From Nostocoides sp. (lineage in GTDB: Bacteria; Actinomycetota; Actinomycetes; Actinomycetales; Dermatophilaceae), in the NCBI GenBank assembly GCA_016716625.1, contig JADJVJ010000001.1, forward strand, positions 1,488,001 through 1,552,000: 64,000 nt of DNA, in the 5' to 3' direction. A program made the translations under genes and the position numbers. A model generated the notes under the pieces. The model saw nothing but the letters and a program-made list of their open reading frames with translations. It was not told where the DNA came from and did not search any database. Shown here piece after piece: positions 8,968 through 20,174 of this stretch. Numbering within the stretch: the first letter of the stretch is position 1; each line of letters starts with the position of its first letter.

Positions 8968-9906
8968 GTGAACTGGCTCCAGAATCTGCCCGACTATCTG
9001 GTCCTCGGGTTGACCCGAGGATCGATGTATGCGCTCGTCGCCTTGGGTTACACGCTTGTCTACGGAGTGCTCCAGCTCATCAACTTCGCGCACAGCGAAG
9101 TCTTCATGGCGGGCGCCTTCGGCAGCTATCTCGTCGTGAGCCAGCTGGCCCCCGGGGAGCACGGCTTCCTCGGGGCGTCGATGATCGTGCTTGCCGGTCT
9201 GCTCACCGGAGCGATTGTCTCCGCGCTCATCGCGTGGACCCTGGAGTTGGTCGCCTATAAGCCTCTGCGACAACGGGGAGCCCCCAAACTCGCCTTCCTC
9301 ATCTCCGCGATCGGGATGTCGTTCTTCCTCGTCCAGCTCTTCGGCAAGCTTTTCAACCGGTTCTCGGGTAACCCGTTCCCGGAGAATTACCTCGACAAGA
9401 ACGCTCCCGTCCTGGAACTCGGTGGCGTGACGGTCACCCGGATCCAGGTCATCATCATCGTCGCGGCCCTGCTGACGATGATTCTGCTCGACCGGATCGT
9501 CAACGGCACCAAGCTTGGCCGGAGCATCCGTGCGGTTGCCGAGGATGCCCCCACCGCGGCCCTCATGGGGATCAACATCGACCGCACCATCTCGCGGACC
9601 TTCCTCATCGGTGGCGCACTCGCCGGGGTCGCCGGCTTCCTCTTCGGTCAGGCCTTCGGCTTCGGCAACACGATGGGCTTCGACCAGGGTGTCAAGGCGT
9701 TCGCGGCCGCCGTCCTCGGCGGCATCGGCAACCTTCGCGGCGCCATGATGGGTGGCCTGCTCCTCGGCATCGTGGAGGCGATCGTGCCACCGCTGCCCTT
9801 CATCGGCATCGAGTGGACCGACGTCGTCGCCTTCGTCGTCCTCGTCGCCATCCTCGTCTTCCGACCCACCGGCCTGCTCGGTGAGAAGCTGGGGCGTGCA
9901 GCATGA
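8968..9906 (+). CDS. livH: Branched-chain amino-acid ABC transporter permease LivH
   Basis: Integral membrane subunit of the importer. The 312-residue product has about eight hydrophobic segments and the LivH signatures LVALGYTLVYGVLQLINFAH near the N-terminus, RAVAEDAPTAALMGINIDR in the cytoplasmic coupling region, and AVLGGIGNLRGAMMGGLLLG near the C-terminus. GTG start at 8968 has AGAAGGGA just upstream. Its last four bases overlap livM (ATGA). Confidence 0.95.
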   Translation: MNWLQNLPDYLVLGLTRGSMYALVALGYTLVYGVLQLINFAHSEVFMAGAFGSYLVVSQLAPGEHGFLGASMIVLAGLLTGAIVSALIAWTLELVAYKPLRQRGAPKLAFLISAIGMSFFLVQLFGKLFNRFSGNPFPENYLDKNAPVLELGGVTVTRIQVIIIVAALLTMILLDRIVNGTKLGRSIRAVAEDAPTAALMGINIDRTISRTFLIGGALAGVAGFLFGQAFGFGNTMGFDQGVKAFAAAVLGGIGNLRGAMMGGLLLGIVEAIVPPLPFIGIEWTDVVAFVVLVAILVFRPTGLLGEKLGRAA

Positions 9907-12167
9907 GAAACGTTCCCTGGTACCAGAACCCGACGGTGAAGCGGCTCTTCGGCTGCCTTGCCCTGGGCCTCGTCCTCTCGCTCATGATCGGCAAGCAGCA
10001 GGGCTCCCGCGACGACTACTACGTGGGGATCAAGAAGGCCCTCTTCGGGCCCTCGATCCTCGGCCCGCGGATCATCCTGTTCCTCCTCGTCGGGGTGGGG
10101 GTCTTCTTCCTCATCACCTACTGGTCGCGGATCAAGCCGTACCTCGGCCGCCCAGGCATCAAGCCGATGGCCATCGGGGCGCTCGGCGTCGTCATGGGCT
10201 ACGTCCTGCTCAAATGGACCGACAACAGCCGGGCGGCCGCTGACGGAAAACTCGGCACGCTCTCGGACGCGGCATCCAGCACCGAAGGCCTCTCACCCAT
10301 CGCTCAGACCTTCTTCACCATGCCGGTGCCATGGATCCTGTTCTTGGTCTCCCTGATCGCGACCCTGATCGCGGTCATCCTGCGCAACCGGGTCCTCGGC
10401 TACGCGGCGGCGGCGATCTGTGTCGTCGCGGGACTCTGGGGCTATCTGGCGCACGGCTACGTTCAGAGCTTCCTCGGTACCCCGGACCACTCCCTGGGGT
10501 CCGCCTTCCAACTCCTGGCCTACCTGACGATCGCCGGAGGAGCCCTCGTGGCGGCGCGTTCGCACCTCGAGGTCGCGGACACCAAGAACTTCATCCGCCG
10601 GGCCTTCGCCTGGCGCCCTGGTCTCTTCCTCGCCGCCATCGGCAGTCTCGTGGGGCTGGAATCGCTGCTCCAGGCCACCTGGTTCTCACCGCAGGGCCGC
10701 AACGCCACCCTGGTCGACATGAGCGCGCTGTTCGCGGGCAGCGGCTTGGCGCCCGTGAGCCAGCAGTTCCTTCGATGGGGCGCCTTCGTCCTGCTCGGCG
10801 CTGCCATTCTCGTCGGCCTTGTCGCCACCCTCGGACTCGCTCGAAAGAAACTCGGCTGGGTTGCCTTCGGTGTGGGCGTTGTGGGAGCCCTGCTCACTCT
10901 GCTCACCCTGTACCTGGCCACCGGGTATGCCGCCAGCGAGGGTTTCGAGGGTGCCACCGGACACTGGCAGAACCTCGGCGCCGGGGGCTGGCTCGCCGCG
11001 ATGGCGTTCGTCATGCTGGCCGGCGCCGGCTGGATCGTGGCCACCCTGGACGCTCCCGTCCAGGTCGAGAAGGCCGAACGCGACCTGATGAGTTCGGACA
11101 CCGTCGGCGGCAGCGTCCGACACATCCCGGGGATGAAGTACGCGCTCCTCATCGCCGTCATCGCGGTGGCGCTCTTCTACCCGCCGACGATGACCGAGTA
11201 CTGGCAGAACGTCCTGGTCTCGCAGATCGGCATCTTCGTCCTGCTCGCCATCGGCCTCAACGTCGTCGTCGGCTGGGCCGGTCTGCTCGACCTCGGTTTC
11301 ATCGCCTTCTATGCGGTCGGGTCCTACACCACTGCCTGGCTTGTCGGTTCGCTGCCGGCCAAGCCACCGTTCACGGTGTCTCCGCTCTGGGCGATCCCGG
11401 TCGCGGTCATCTTCGCCCTCATCGCCGGCGTCATGCTCGGCGCACCGACCCTACGCTTGCGCGGTGACTACCTGGCCATCGTCACGCTCGGTTTCGGTGA
11501 GATCGTGCGGATCGTCGCGGTGAACGCCGAGTCGATCACGAACAGCACCCGCGGGCCCTCCCCCGCGGTGCCGCACCCGGCCATCTCCATCGGCCCGCTG
11601 CAGTGGGAATGGGGCTTGAACTACCTCCAGTACTGGTACCTGCTGCTCGTCATTATGGTGCTCGTCATCATCGGCTTCCGTCGCCTCGAGGACTCGCGCC
11701 TCGGCCGGGCGTGGGCCGCCATCCGGGAAGACGAGGTGGCTGCCCAGGCCACCGGAGTCAACACCTTCCGTGCCAAGCTCTTCGCGTTCGCTATCGGCGC
11801 GTCGACCTCGGGCATCGCGGGTGTCTTCTTCGCGAGCCAGGTGGGGTACTTCAACCCGCAGAACTTCACCCTGGAATACTCCATCCTCGTCGTCGCGTAT
11901 GTCGTCTTCGGCGGCATGGGCTCGCTCCCGGGCGCCATGGCCGGGGCCGCGGTGCTCACCTGGTTGCCCGAGTTCCTCAAGGAACAGGTGCCGGCCGAGG
12001 ACCGGCAGATGTGGATCGGCGCCGTCATCCTGCTCATGATGATCTTCCGGCCAGCCGGTCTCATCCCGGCCACCCGCCGGGAGACCGAACTCGAAGGTAT
12101 CGACGAGGCACCCCGGATCGAGCCCAGAGCCGTACCCGAGAGCGAGTCGATGGGAGCCACGTCATGA
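9903..12167 (+). CDS. livM: LivM-type permease with a long extra N-terminal membrane region
   Basis: Second permease of the importer, but 754 residues instead of the usual 300-400. The LivM domain is only the last part, from about residue 435: LLAIGLNVVVGWAGLLDLG, ATLRLRGDYLAIVTLGFGE-like coupling helix, RAWAAIREDEVAAQATGVN, and FGGMGSLPGAMAG. The first about 415 residues contain roughly eight or nine further hydrophobic helices without a motif I recognise, plus polar loops. ATG overlaps the livH stop and the gene overlaps livG, so the long frame is intact and coupled. Other actinobacterial LivM proteins are sometimes extended, but the role of this region is unknown. Confidence 0.9.
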   Translation: MRNVPWYQNPTVKRLFGCLALGLVLSLMIGKQQGSRDDYYVGIKKALFGPSILGPRIILFLLVGVGVFFLITYWSRIKPYLGRPGIKPMAIGALGVVMGYVLLKWTDNSRAAADGKLGTLSDAASSTEGLSPIAQTFFTMPVPWILFLVSLIATLIAVILRNRVLGYAAAAICVVAGLWGYLAHGYVQSFLGTPDHSLGSAFQLLAYLTIAGGALVAARSHLEVADTKNFIRRAFAWRPGLFLAAIGSLVGLESLLQATWFSPQGRNATLVDMSALFAGSGLAPVSQQFLRWGAFVLLGAAILVGLVATLGLARKKLGWVAFGVGVVGALLTLLTLYLATGYAASEGFEGATGHWQNLGAGGWLAAMAFVMLAGAGWIVATLDAPVQVEKAERDLMSSDTVGGSVRHIPGMKYALLIAVIAVALFYPPTMTEYWQNVLVSQIGIFVLLAIGLNVVVGWAGLLDLGFIAFYAVGSYTTAWLVGSLPAKPPFTVSPLWAIPVAVIFALIAGVMLGAPTLRLRGDYLAIVTLGFGEIVRIVAVNAESITNSTRGPSPAVPHPAISIGPLQWEWGLNYLQYWYLLLVIMVLVIIGFRRLEDSRLGRAWAAIREDEVAAQATGVNTFRAKLFAFAIGASTSGIAGVFFASQVGYFNPQNFTLEYSILVVAYVVFGGMGSLPGAMAGAAVLTWLPEFLKEQVPAEDRQMWIGAVILLMMIFRPAGLIPATRRETELEGIDEAPRIEPRAVPESESMGATS

Positions 12168-13111
12168 CCATCTCCGTCCCCGAGACGAGCAAGCAGCTCA
12201 TCGACCACGATGACGTCATCTACGACATCAAGAACGTCACCCTCCGCTTTGGTGGGGTGACCTCGCTCAACGACGTCACGATGCAGATGTATCGCGGGGA
12301 GATCCTCGCGATCATCGGCCCCAACGGTGCCGGGAAGACCTCGCTCTTCAATGCCCTCACCGGGGTGTACCACCCGCAGGAGGGCACGATCAGCCTCGCG
12401 GGTCGTTCCGGCGACAGCCATGCGATGGTCATCGGCAAGAAGACCCACATCATCAACCACATGGGCGTGGCCCGGACCTTCCAGAACATCCGGCTCTTCC
12501 CGGCGCTCACCGCGCTGGAGAACGTCCGGGTGGCCGTGGAGACGCGGCAGAAGTCCGGCCCAGTGTCCGCAATGCTCGGGATGCCGTGGCAGCGCAAGGA
12601 GGACCGGGAGTCCATCGACAAGGGTCTGGAGCTGCTCCGCTTCGTCGGGCTGCGGGAGAAGGCCAACGAACTGGCGGGCTCGCTCGCCTACGGCGAACAA
12701 CGGCGCCTCGAGATCGCCCGCGCCCTGGGCACCAACCCGGGCGTCATCCTGCTCGACGAGCCGGCCGCGGGAACCAACCCGTCGGAGAAGCGTGAACTTG
12801 CCGAACTCATCCTGCAGATCCGGCGGGAGCGGGGCGTGTCGGTGCTCCTCATCGAACACGACATGAAGCTCGTCATGTCGATCGCCGACCGGCTGGTCGT
12901 GCTCAACTTCGGCGGCAAGATCGCCGAAGGCACCCCGGAAGAGATCCAGAAGGATCCGGTCGTCATTGCGGCCTACCTTGGGACCAGTGCCGAGGAGGCC
13001 GCCGAGGAGCTCGAGGCGCTTCCCGAACTGCACACGCTCGCGCTCGATGATCCGGACGCGAACATCATCATCGAGACCCCGCACGTGCCCGCTGAGGAGG
13101 AGAAGGCATGA
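12164..13111 (+). CDS. livG: Branched-chain amino-acid ABC transporter ATPase LivG
   Basis: Cytoplasmic ATPase of the importer. Start at 12164 gives 315 residues; the ATG overlaps the livM stop. Walker A is GPNGAGKTS at residues 52-60, the signature is LAYGEQRRLEIARAL (LivG-type, with Tyr-Gly in place of Ser-Gly-Gly), Walker B ILLDEPAAG, and the switch His in LLIEHDMKLV. A Glu-rich C-terminal tail of about 40 residues follows the ATPase core and is longer than in most LivG proteins. Overlaps livF by four bases. Confidence 0.95.
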   Translation: MTISVPETSKQLIDHDDVIYDIKNVTLRFGGVTSLNDVTMQMYRGEILAIIGPNGAGKTSLFNALTGVYHPQEGTISLAGRSGDSHAMVIGKKTHIINHMGVARTFQNIRLFPALTALENVRVAVETRQKSGPVSAMLGMPWQRKEDRESIDKGLELLRFVGLREKANELAGSLAYGEQRRLEIARALGTNPGVILLDEPAAGTNPSEKRELAELILQIRRERGVSVLLIEHDMKLVMSIADRLVVLNFGGKIAEGTPEEIQKDPVVIAAYLGTSAEEAAEELEALPELHTLALDDPDANIIIETPHVPAEEEKA

Positions 13112-13824
13112 GCCTGCTCGAGGTTGACGACATCGAGGTCCGTTACGGCGCGATCCGTGCGCTCAAGGGTGTGTCCTTCCATGTCGAGGAGGGCGAGGTG
13201 GTCGCCCTCCTCGGGGCCAATGGCGCCGGGAAGACGACCACCCAGAAAACCGTCTCCGGCATGATGCGGCCCTCCCTGGGCGAGATCCGGTTCGACGGCG
13301 AGCGCATTGACGGGGTGCCGGCGCACACCCTCATCCACAAGGGAATCTGCCACGTCCCGGAGGGCCGGCGCGTCTTCCCCCGGATGTCCGTGCTGGAGAA
13401 CCTCGAGATGGGTGCCTTCCGGTTCAAGACGCACGATGAGGCCGTCCTGGACCGAGTCTTCGAACTCTTCCCGCGTCTCAAGGAGCGGGTCAAGCAGCTC
13501 GGCGGCACTCTTTCCGGCGGTGAGCAGCAGATGCTGGCCATCGGCCGTGCCCTGATGGGTAAGCCGCGGCTGCTCCTTCTCGACGAACCGTCGATGGGTC
13601 TGGCGCCGCTGGTCGTCCAGCAGATCTTCGAGATCATCAGGGAGATCAACGACGACGGTGTCACCGTCCTCGTCGTCGAGCAGAACGCCACCCAGGCGCT
13701 CGGCCTCGCGGACCGCGGGTACGTCCTGGAGACCGGGGAGGTCGTCCTCTCCGGCACCGGTGCCGAACTGCTTGCCGACGACCGCATCCGGGCGGCATAC
13801 CTCGGTGAGGAGATCGCCCACTGA
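13108..13824 (+). CDS. livF: Branched-chain amino-acid ABC transporter ATPase LivF
   Basis: Second ATPase subunit, 238 residues, the normal size. Walker A GANGAGKTT at residues 36-44, LivF-type VPEGRRVFPRMSVLENLEMGA, signature LSGGEQQMLAIGRALM, Walker B LLLLDEPSMGLAP and switch VVEQNATQAL. Coupled to livG by an ATGA overlap; last gene of the operon, ending just before a bidirectional hairpin shared with uvrA. Confidence 0.96.
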   Translation: MSLLEVDDIEVRYGAIRALKGVSFHVEEGEVVALLGANGAGKTTTQKTVSGMMRPSLGEIRFDGERIDGVPAHTLIHKGICHVPEGRRVFPRMSVLENLEMGAFRFKTHDEAVLDRVFELFPRLKERVKQLGGTLSGGEQQMLAIGRALMGKPRLLLLDEPSMGLAPLVVQQIFEIIREINDDGVTVLVVEQNATQALGLADRGYVLETGEVVLSGTGAELLADDRIRAAYLGEEIAH

Positions 13825-13840
13825 CGGCCAGAGGAGCACT

Positions 13841-13880
13841 CCGGCAGGCCGGGACCGCGTGAGCGGTTCCGGCCTGCCGG
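13841..13880. terminator. Bidirectional terminator between livF and uvrA
   Basis: An 18-base inverted repeat (13841-13858 with 13863-13880) with one non-Watson-Crick position and a four-base loop, exactly filling the space between the convergent livF and uvrA stops. Symmetric enough to act in both directions; there is no long T run, as is usual in high-GC actinobacteria. Confidence 0.75.
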
Positions 13881-13882
13881 GT

Positions 13883-16885
<3,003 letters not shown>

Positions 16886-16892
16886 GCCCGCA

Positions 16893-16914
16893 ACTCTAGG
16901 TGGCGCCACTGACA
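16893..16914 (-). promoter_or_regulatory. RecA-NDp/PafBC-type DNA-damage promoter of uvrA
   Basis: Minus strand: TGTCAGTG (16914-16907), exactly eight bases, TAGAGT (16898-16893), seven bases, GTG. This is a perfect match to TGTCRGTG-N8-TANNNT, the RecA-independent DNA-damage promoter described in mycobacteria and activated by PafBC. No LexA-type GAAC-N4-GTTC palindrome was seen nearby. Confidence 0.8.
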
Positions 16915-16942
16915 GTCCTCGCACCTCACCGAGCGCGCGGAG

Positions 16943-16948
16943 TAAGGT
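16943..16948 (+). promoter_or_regulatory. Candidate -10 for a leaderless transcript of the MDMPI-fold gene
   Basis: TAAGGT, fitting TANNNT, eight bases before the ATG at 16957. The AAGG inside it could alternatively serve as a ribosome-binding site, so the leaderless reading is less certain here than for other genes. Confidence 0.4.
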
Positions 16949-16956
16949 CAGCCAGT

Positions 16957-17526
16957 ATGCCGGACCTGGGCCTGCTGAAGCGGCACACCGAACTCCTGCT
17001 CGGCTCGGCCCGAGAGCTCACGGACACCTCGGCGCCGAGCCTGTGCACGGGGTGGTCCCGCGGGCACGTGCTGACCCACATCGCCCGCAACGCCGACGGG
17101 ATGGCAGCGCTCTGCCGGTCCGCTCTCGAGGGCACCGGAGAGACGATGTACCGCTCCGACGAGAGCCGGGACAGCGACATCGAGGCGGGTGCGCACCGGC
17201 CGGTCACGGCCCTCGTCGATGACCTGGCCACCAGCGCAGCCGTCCTGGACCCGCTGCTGACCCGCCTGGGCCCCGAACACGCCGACCTCACCGTCGAACG
17301 CACCCCCGGCGGGCATCGCTTCCGGGTCGGCGACCTCATCGGGCTGCGGCTCCGCGAGGTCGTCTACCACCACGTCGACCTCGCGACCGCGTTCACTTTC
17401 GCCGACGTCGAAGCCGACCTGGTCGCCGCCTTCCTGAACGACGAATACCTCCGCCTCGGGGCCGAGCCGGGGCATGCCGCCCGGGCGGCCGACCTGCTCT
17501 GGCGCGCGCGCGGCATACGCGACTGA
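16957..17526 (+). CDS. Mycothiol-dependent maleylpyruvate isomerase-family protein
   Basis: 189-residue protein of the MDMPI/DinB-like four-helix fold. Motifs: CTGWSRGHVLTHIARNADG near residues 29-47 (the family metal/thiol-site helix with His), and REVVYHHVDLATAF near 130 with the second His pair. ATG at 16957 is used; a longer version from 16900 would cross the divergent promoter. A protein of this family often stands beside uvrA in actinobacteria. Maleylpyruvate isomerase activity itself is doubtful without other gentisate genes nearby; a general mycothiol-dependent transferase is as likely. Confidence 0.85.
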   Translation: MPDLGLLKRHTELLLGSARELTDTSAPSLCTGWSRGHVLTHIARNADGMAALCRSALEGTGETMYRSDESRDSDIEAGAHRPVTALVDDLATSAAVLDPLLTRLGPEHADLTVERTPGGHRFRVGDLIGLRLREVVYHHVDLATAFTFADVEADLVAAFLNDEYLRLGAEPGHAARAADLLWRARGIRD

Positions 17527-17586
17527 ACCGAAGGCCGCCCATATCCCGGATGCCGGCCCCGGCCCCACCCGGCAGAATGGCTCGCT

Positions 17587-19494
17587 ATGACTCCCCCGAT
17601 CGCCATCGACAAGGACGAGGTTGCCCGCAGCGACGCGCGGCTGCTCACTGCCCGTCGGGCCCTCAAGGACCACTTCATCGGTATCGATGGCATCATCGAC
17701 GAGCTCTGCGACGCGATCCGCCTCTGGTACGTCGCGCCCCAGGTCCTCCGGCGACCGGTGATCGTCAATCTCTGGGGGATGACCGGGGTCGGCAAGACCG
17801 ATCTCGTGCGACGACTGGCCACCGAGCTGGGCATCCTGGACCGGTTCGTCGAACTGGAACTGACCAACGGGGACACCACCACCTGGCATTCGTCGGTGGC
17901 CTCGATGCTCGGGGAGTCGGGAGCCCTTGAGGGGCAACCCACTCTCCTGCTCTTCGATGAGATCCAGCGCTTCAACACCCTGGACCACATGGGGAACCCG
18001 GTCCAAAACACCAAGTTCAGCGACTTCTGGGAACTGCTCTCCGACGGACAACTCTCCCGTCGTGAGTCACCGGAGATCAGCTACCTCATTGCGTCTCTGG
18101 CCGAGACGGAGCGATCACTGGCTGCGCAGCGTGCCGAGGGCAACAAGGTCGATGACCGACTCGGGGTGTGGCGGGCGCAGGAGTTCAAGCGAGCCACCCG
18201 CTCCACCGTGCCGTTGGAAACTATCGCCGAGATGACCACGCAGGCCGCGGTCGAGAGCCTGCGGTCGGTGCGCCTGAGCCAGGAGATCTACAAGCCGATC
18301 GACTGCACCCGGTGCCTCATCGTCATCAGTGGCAACCTCGACGAGGCCTTCACCATGGCCGGAGAGGGGGCCGAGGCGGATATCGACGCCGATGTGTTTG
18401 CTGCGCACACCGCGCGGATCACCGTGGTGGACATCAAGAACGCCCTGCAACGCCGGTTCAAGCCGGAGCAGGTGGCGAGGTTCGGCAACACCCACCTGAT
18501 CTACTCCAGCCTCGGTCGGGCGAACTTCGAGGAGTTGATCGACCGCGAGGTCGCCAAGGTGGTCACCGCCACCAAGGAAGCCTTCGGCATCACCGTGGTG
18601 GTCGATGTCTCCGTGAGAGACCTCATCTACCGCAACGGCGTCTTCCCGGTTCAGGGGGTTCGACCGGTGCTGTCGTCGGTGTCGGACATCCTCGAAACCA
18701 ACCTTGCCCCCTTCATCCTGGAAGCCCTGATCAGCGGCAAACGCACCATCTCCTTCTCGTATGACGTGGCGAAGCGGGAACTGGTCGTGCGTGTTGGGAA
18801 AACCCGAACGACCTTGCCCTTCACGGGTCGACTGGACCGCATCCGCGAGTCGAGTTCGCTCGACAAGGTCGCCAACGTCGCGGTCCACGAGAGCGGTCAC
18901 GCCCTCGCGCACGTACTGCTCTTCGGTCTGGCCCCCATTCAGTTGACCGCCAAGGTTGCCTCCGCGTATGCCGCCGGGTTCACCTTTGCCCACACCATGC
19001 ACGCCACCGAGGCCTCGCTCATCGCCCAGACCATGGTCATGCTCGCGGGAGGTGTGGCCGAGGAGATCGTGTTCGGCAAGGAATGGGCTTCGGTGGGACG
19101 GGCCGCGGACCGCGAGAAGGCCACGCGGACGATCATCGACTTCGTCCGACGGTACGGCTTCGACCGGGAGTTCCAGGCCGATTACATGCTCGCTGACGAG
19201 TACGCGATGGATCGCTCCGTGCCCGAACCGGACATCGAAAAGATGCTCACCCGCCTCGTCGCCGAGACCCGCCAACTCCTCATCGCCCACGAGGGCCCGC
19301 TGCGTGCGCTGGCCCGCGCCTTGAGCCGGGAGGGACGCATGGGCGGTGAGGCCATCGCCGCCGTGCTCCGCGAGTTCGACCTGGAGGTCCAGGTCCGTCC
19401 CGAATCGCACCAGGTGATCCCGGAGTATGCCGCCGCCCTCGAGGCCGGCCCCTCCGAGGCCGGTCCCCTTCCCGGCATACCATCGGCGTCATGA
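17587..19494 (+). CDS. Soluble ClpB-like AAA+ ATPase fused to an FtsH-type (M41) zinc peptidase
   Basis: 635 residues with two modules. Residues about 20-400 form a ClpB/ClpA second-ring type AAA+ domain: Walker A GMTGVGKT (64-71), Walker B LLLFDEI (120-126), LLSDGQLS (150-157, compare LDDGRLT of ClpB), an insertion of about 80 residues, sensor 1 with Asn250 (LIVISGN), box VII LQRRFKPEQVARF (287-299) with candidate arginine fingers, and sensor 2 GVRP (357-360). Residues about 420-600 are an M41 peptidase: HESGH (434-438), AGGVAEEIVFG (487-497), and GRAADREKAT (504-513), whose Asp508 matches the third zinc ligand of FtsH. No membrane segment precedes the ATPase, unlike FtsH, and the AAA+ type differs from that of FtsH. 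It overlaps the MBL gene by four bases. Predicted to be a cytosolic ATP-dependent protease; substrates unknown. Confidence 0.88.
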   Translation: MTPPIAIDKDEVARSDARLLTARRALKDHFIGIDGIIDELCDAIRLWYVAPQVLRRPVIVNLWGMTGVGKTDLVRRLATELGILDRFVELELTNGDTTTWHSSVASMLGESGALEGQPTLLLFDEIQRFNTLDHMGNPVQNTKFSDFWELLSDGQLSRRESPEISYLIASLAETERSLAAQRAEGNKVDDRLGVWRAQEFKRATRSTVPLETIAEMTTQAAVESLRSVRLSQEIYKPIDCTRCLIVISGNLDEAFTMAGEGAEADIDADVFAAHTARITVVDIKNALQRRFKPEQVARFGNTHLIYSSLGRANFEELIDREVAKVVTATKEAFGITVVVDVSVRDLIYRNGVFPVQGVRPVLSSVSDILETNLAPFILEALISGKRTISFSYDVAKRELVVRVGKTRTTLPFTGRLDRIRESSSLDKVANVAVHESGHALAHVLLFGLAPIQLTAKVASAYAAGFTFAHTMHATEASLIAQTMVMLAGGVAEEIVFGKEWASVGRAADREKATRTIIDFVRRYGFDREFQADYMLADEYAMDRSVPEPDIEKMLTRLVAETRQLLIAHEGPLRALARALSREGRMGGEAIAAVLREFDLEVQVRPESHQVIPEYAAALEAGPSEAGPLPGIPSAS

Positions 19495-20174
19495 CGTACA
19501 CCGGTGCGGTAACCCCCGGCGGGCCCTGGGACACGCGCGAACTCGAGCACGCGACGATCCGCAAACTCGCGGTCTCCGCGATGCACAACAACGTCTACCT
19601 GGTGACCTGCCGGCCCACCGGCGAGCAACTGCTCATCGATGCGGCCGACGAGGCCCCCCGCGTGCTCGAACTCATCGCCGCCGGTGGCGGGGCGGGCTCA
19701 GGCACCGGCGGGCTCCGCCACCTGGTGACCTCGCACCGGCACTGGGATCACACCCGTGCCCTCGTCGAGGTTGCCGCAGCCACCGGGGCGGCGACCTACG
19801 CCGGCGACCTCGACGCCGACCACCTGCCGCTCACCCCCCAGGTACGCCTCACCGCCGGGGACGTCATCCGGTGCGGCGACCTGGCCCTCGACGTGCTGCA
19901 CATCGCCGGCCACACCCCCGGATCGGTGTGCCTGGCCTACCGCGACCCCGCTGGGTCGACGCACCTGTTCACCGGGGACTGCCTCTTTCCGGGTGGGGTG
20001 GGGGCCTCCTCGATGTTCGACTACCAGTCCTTCGATTCGCTGTATGCCGGGGTCGTCCGGGAGATCTTCGACCGGTTCGACGACGACACCTGGGTCTATC
20101 CCGGTCACGGTGGCGACACCACGCTTGGGGCCGAGCGGCCGGCCTTGCAGGAGTGGCGCGAGCGCGGATGGTGA
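19491..20174 (+). CDS. Metallo-beta-lactamase-fold hydrolase
   Basis: 227-residue glyoxalase-II-like member of the MBL superfamily. The metal-binding motif is SHRHWDH (HxHxDH) near residue 82-88, followed by HIAGHTPGSVC (third His), TGDCLFPGG (Asp) and YPGHGGDT (last His), so the binuclear zinc site is complete. ATG overlaps the stop of the AAA+-M41 gene. An MBL protein in this family commonly lies near uvrA/uvrB in actinobacteria. The substrate is unknown; hydroxyacylglutathione- or mycothiol-thioester hydrolysis is a guess from fold only. Confidence 0.9.
   Translation: MTYTGAVTPGGPWDTRELEHATIRKLAVSAMHNNVYLVTCRPTGEQLLIDAADEAPRVLELIAAGGGAGSGTGGLRHLVTSHRHWDHTRALVEVAAATGAATYAGDLDADHLPLTPQVRLTAGDVIRCGDLALDVLHIAGHTPGSVCLAYRDPAGSTHLFTGDCLFPGGVGASSMFDYQSFDSLYAGVVREIFDRFDDDTWVYPGHGGDTTLGAERPALQEWRERGW

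Noticed and set aside
16886..16956. Search for a LexA (SOS) box in the uvrA divergent region and before uvrB, uvrC and polA
   Set aside because: No GAAC-N4-GTTC type palindrome seen; the damage promoter found is of the RecA-independent class.
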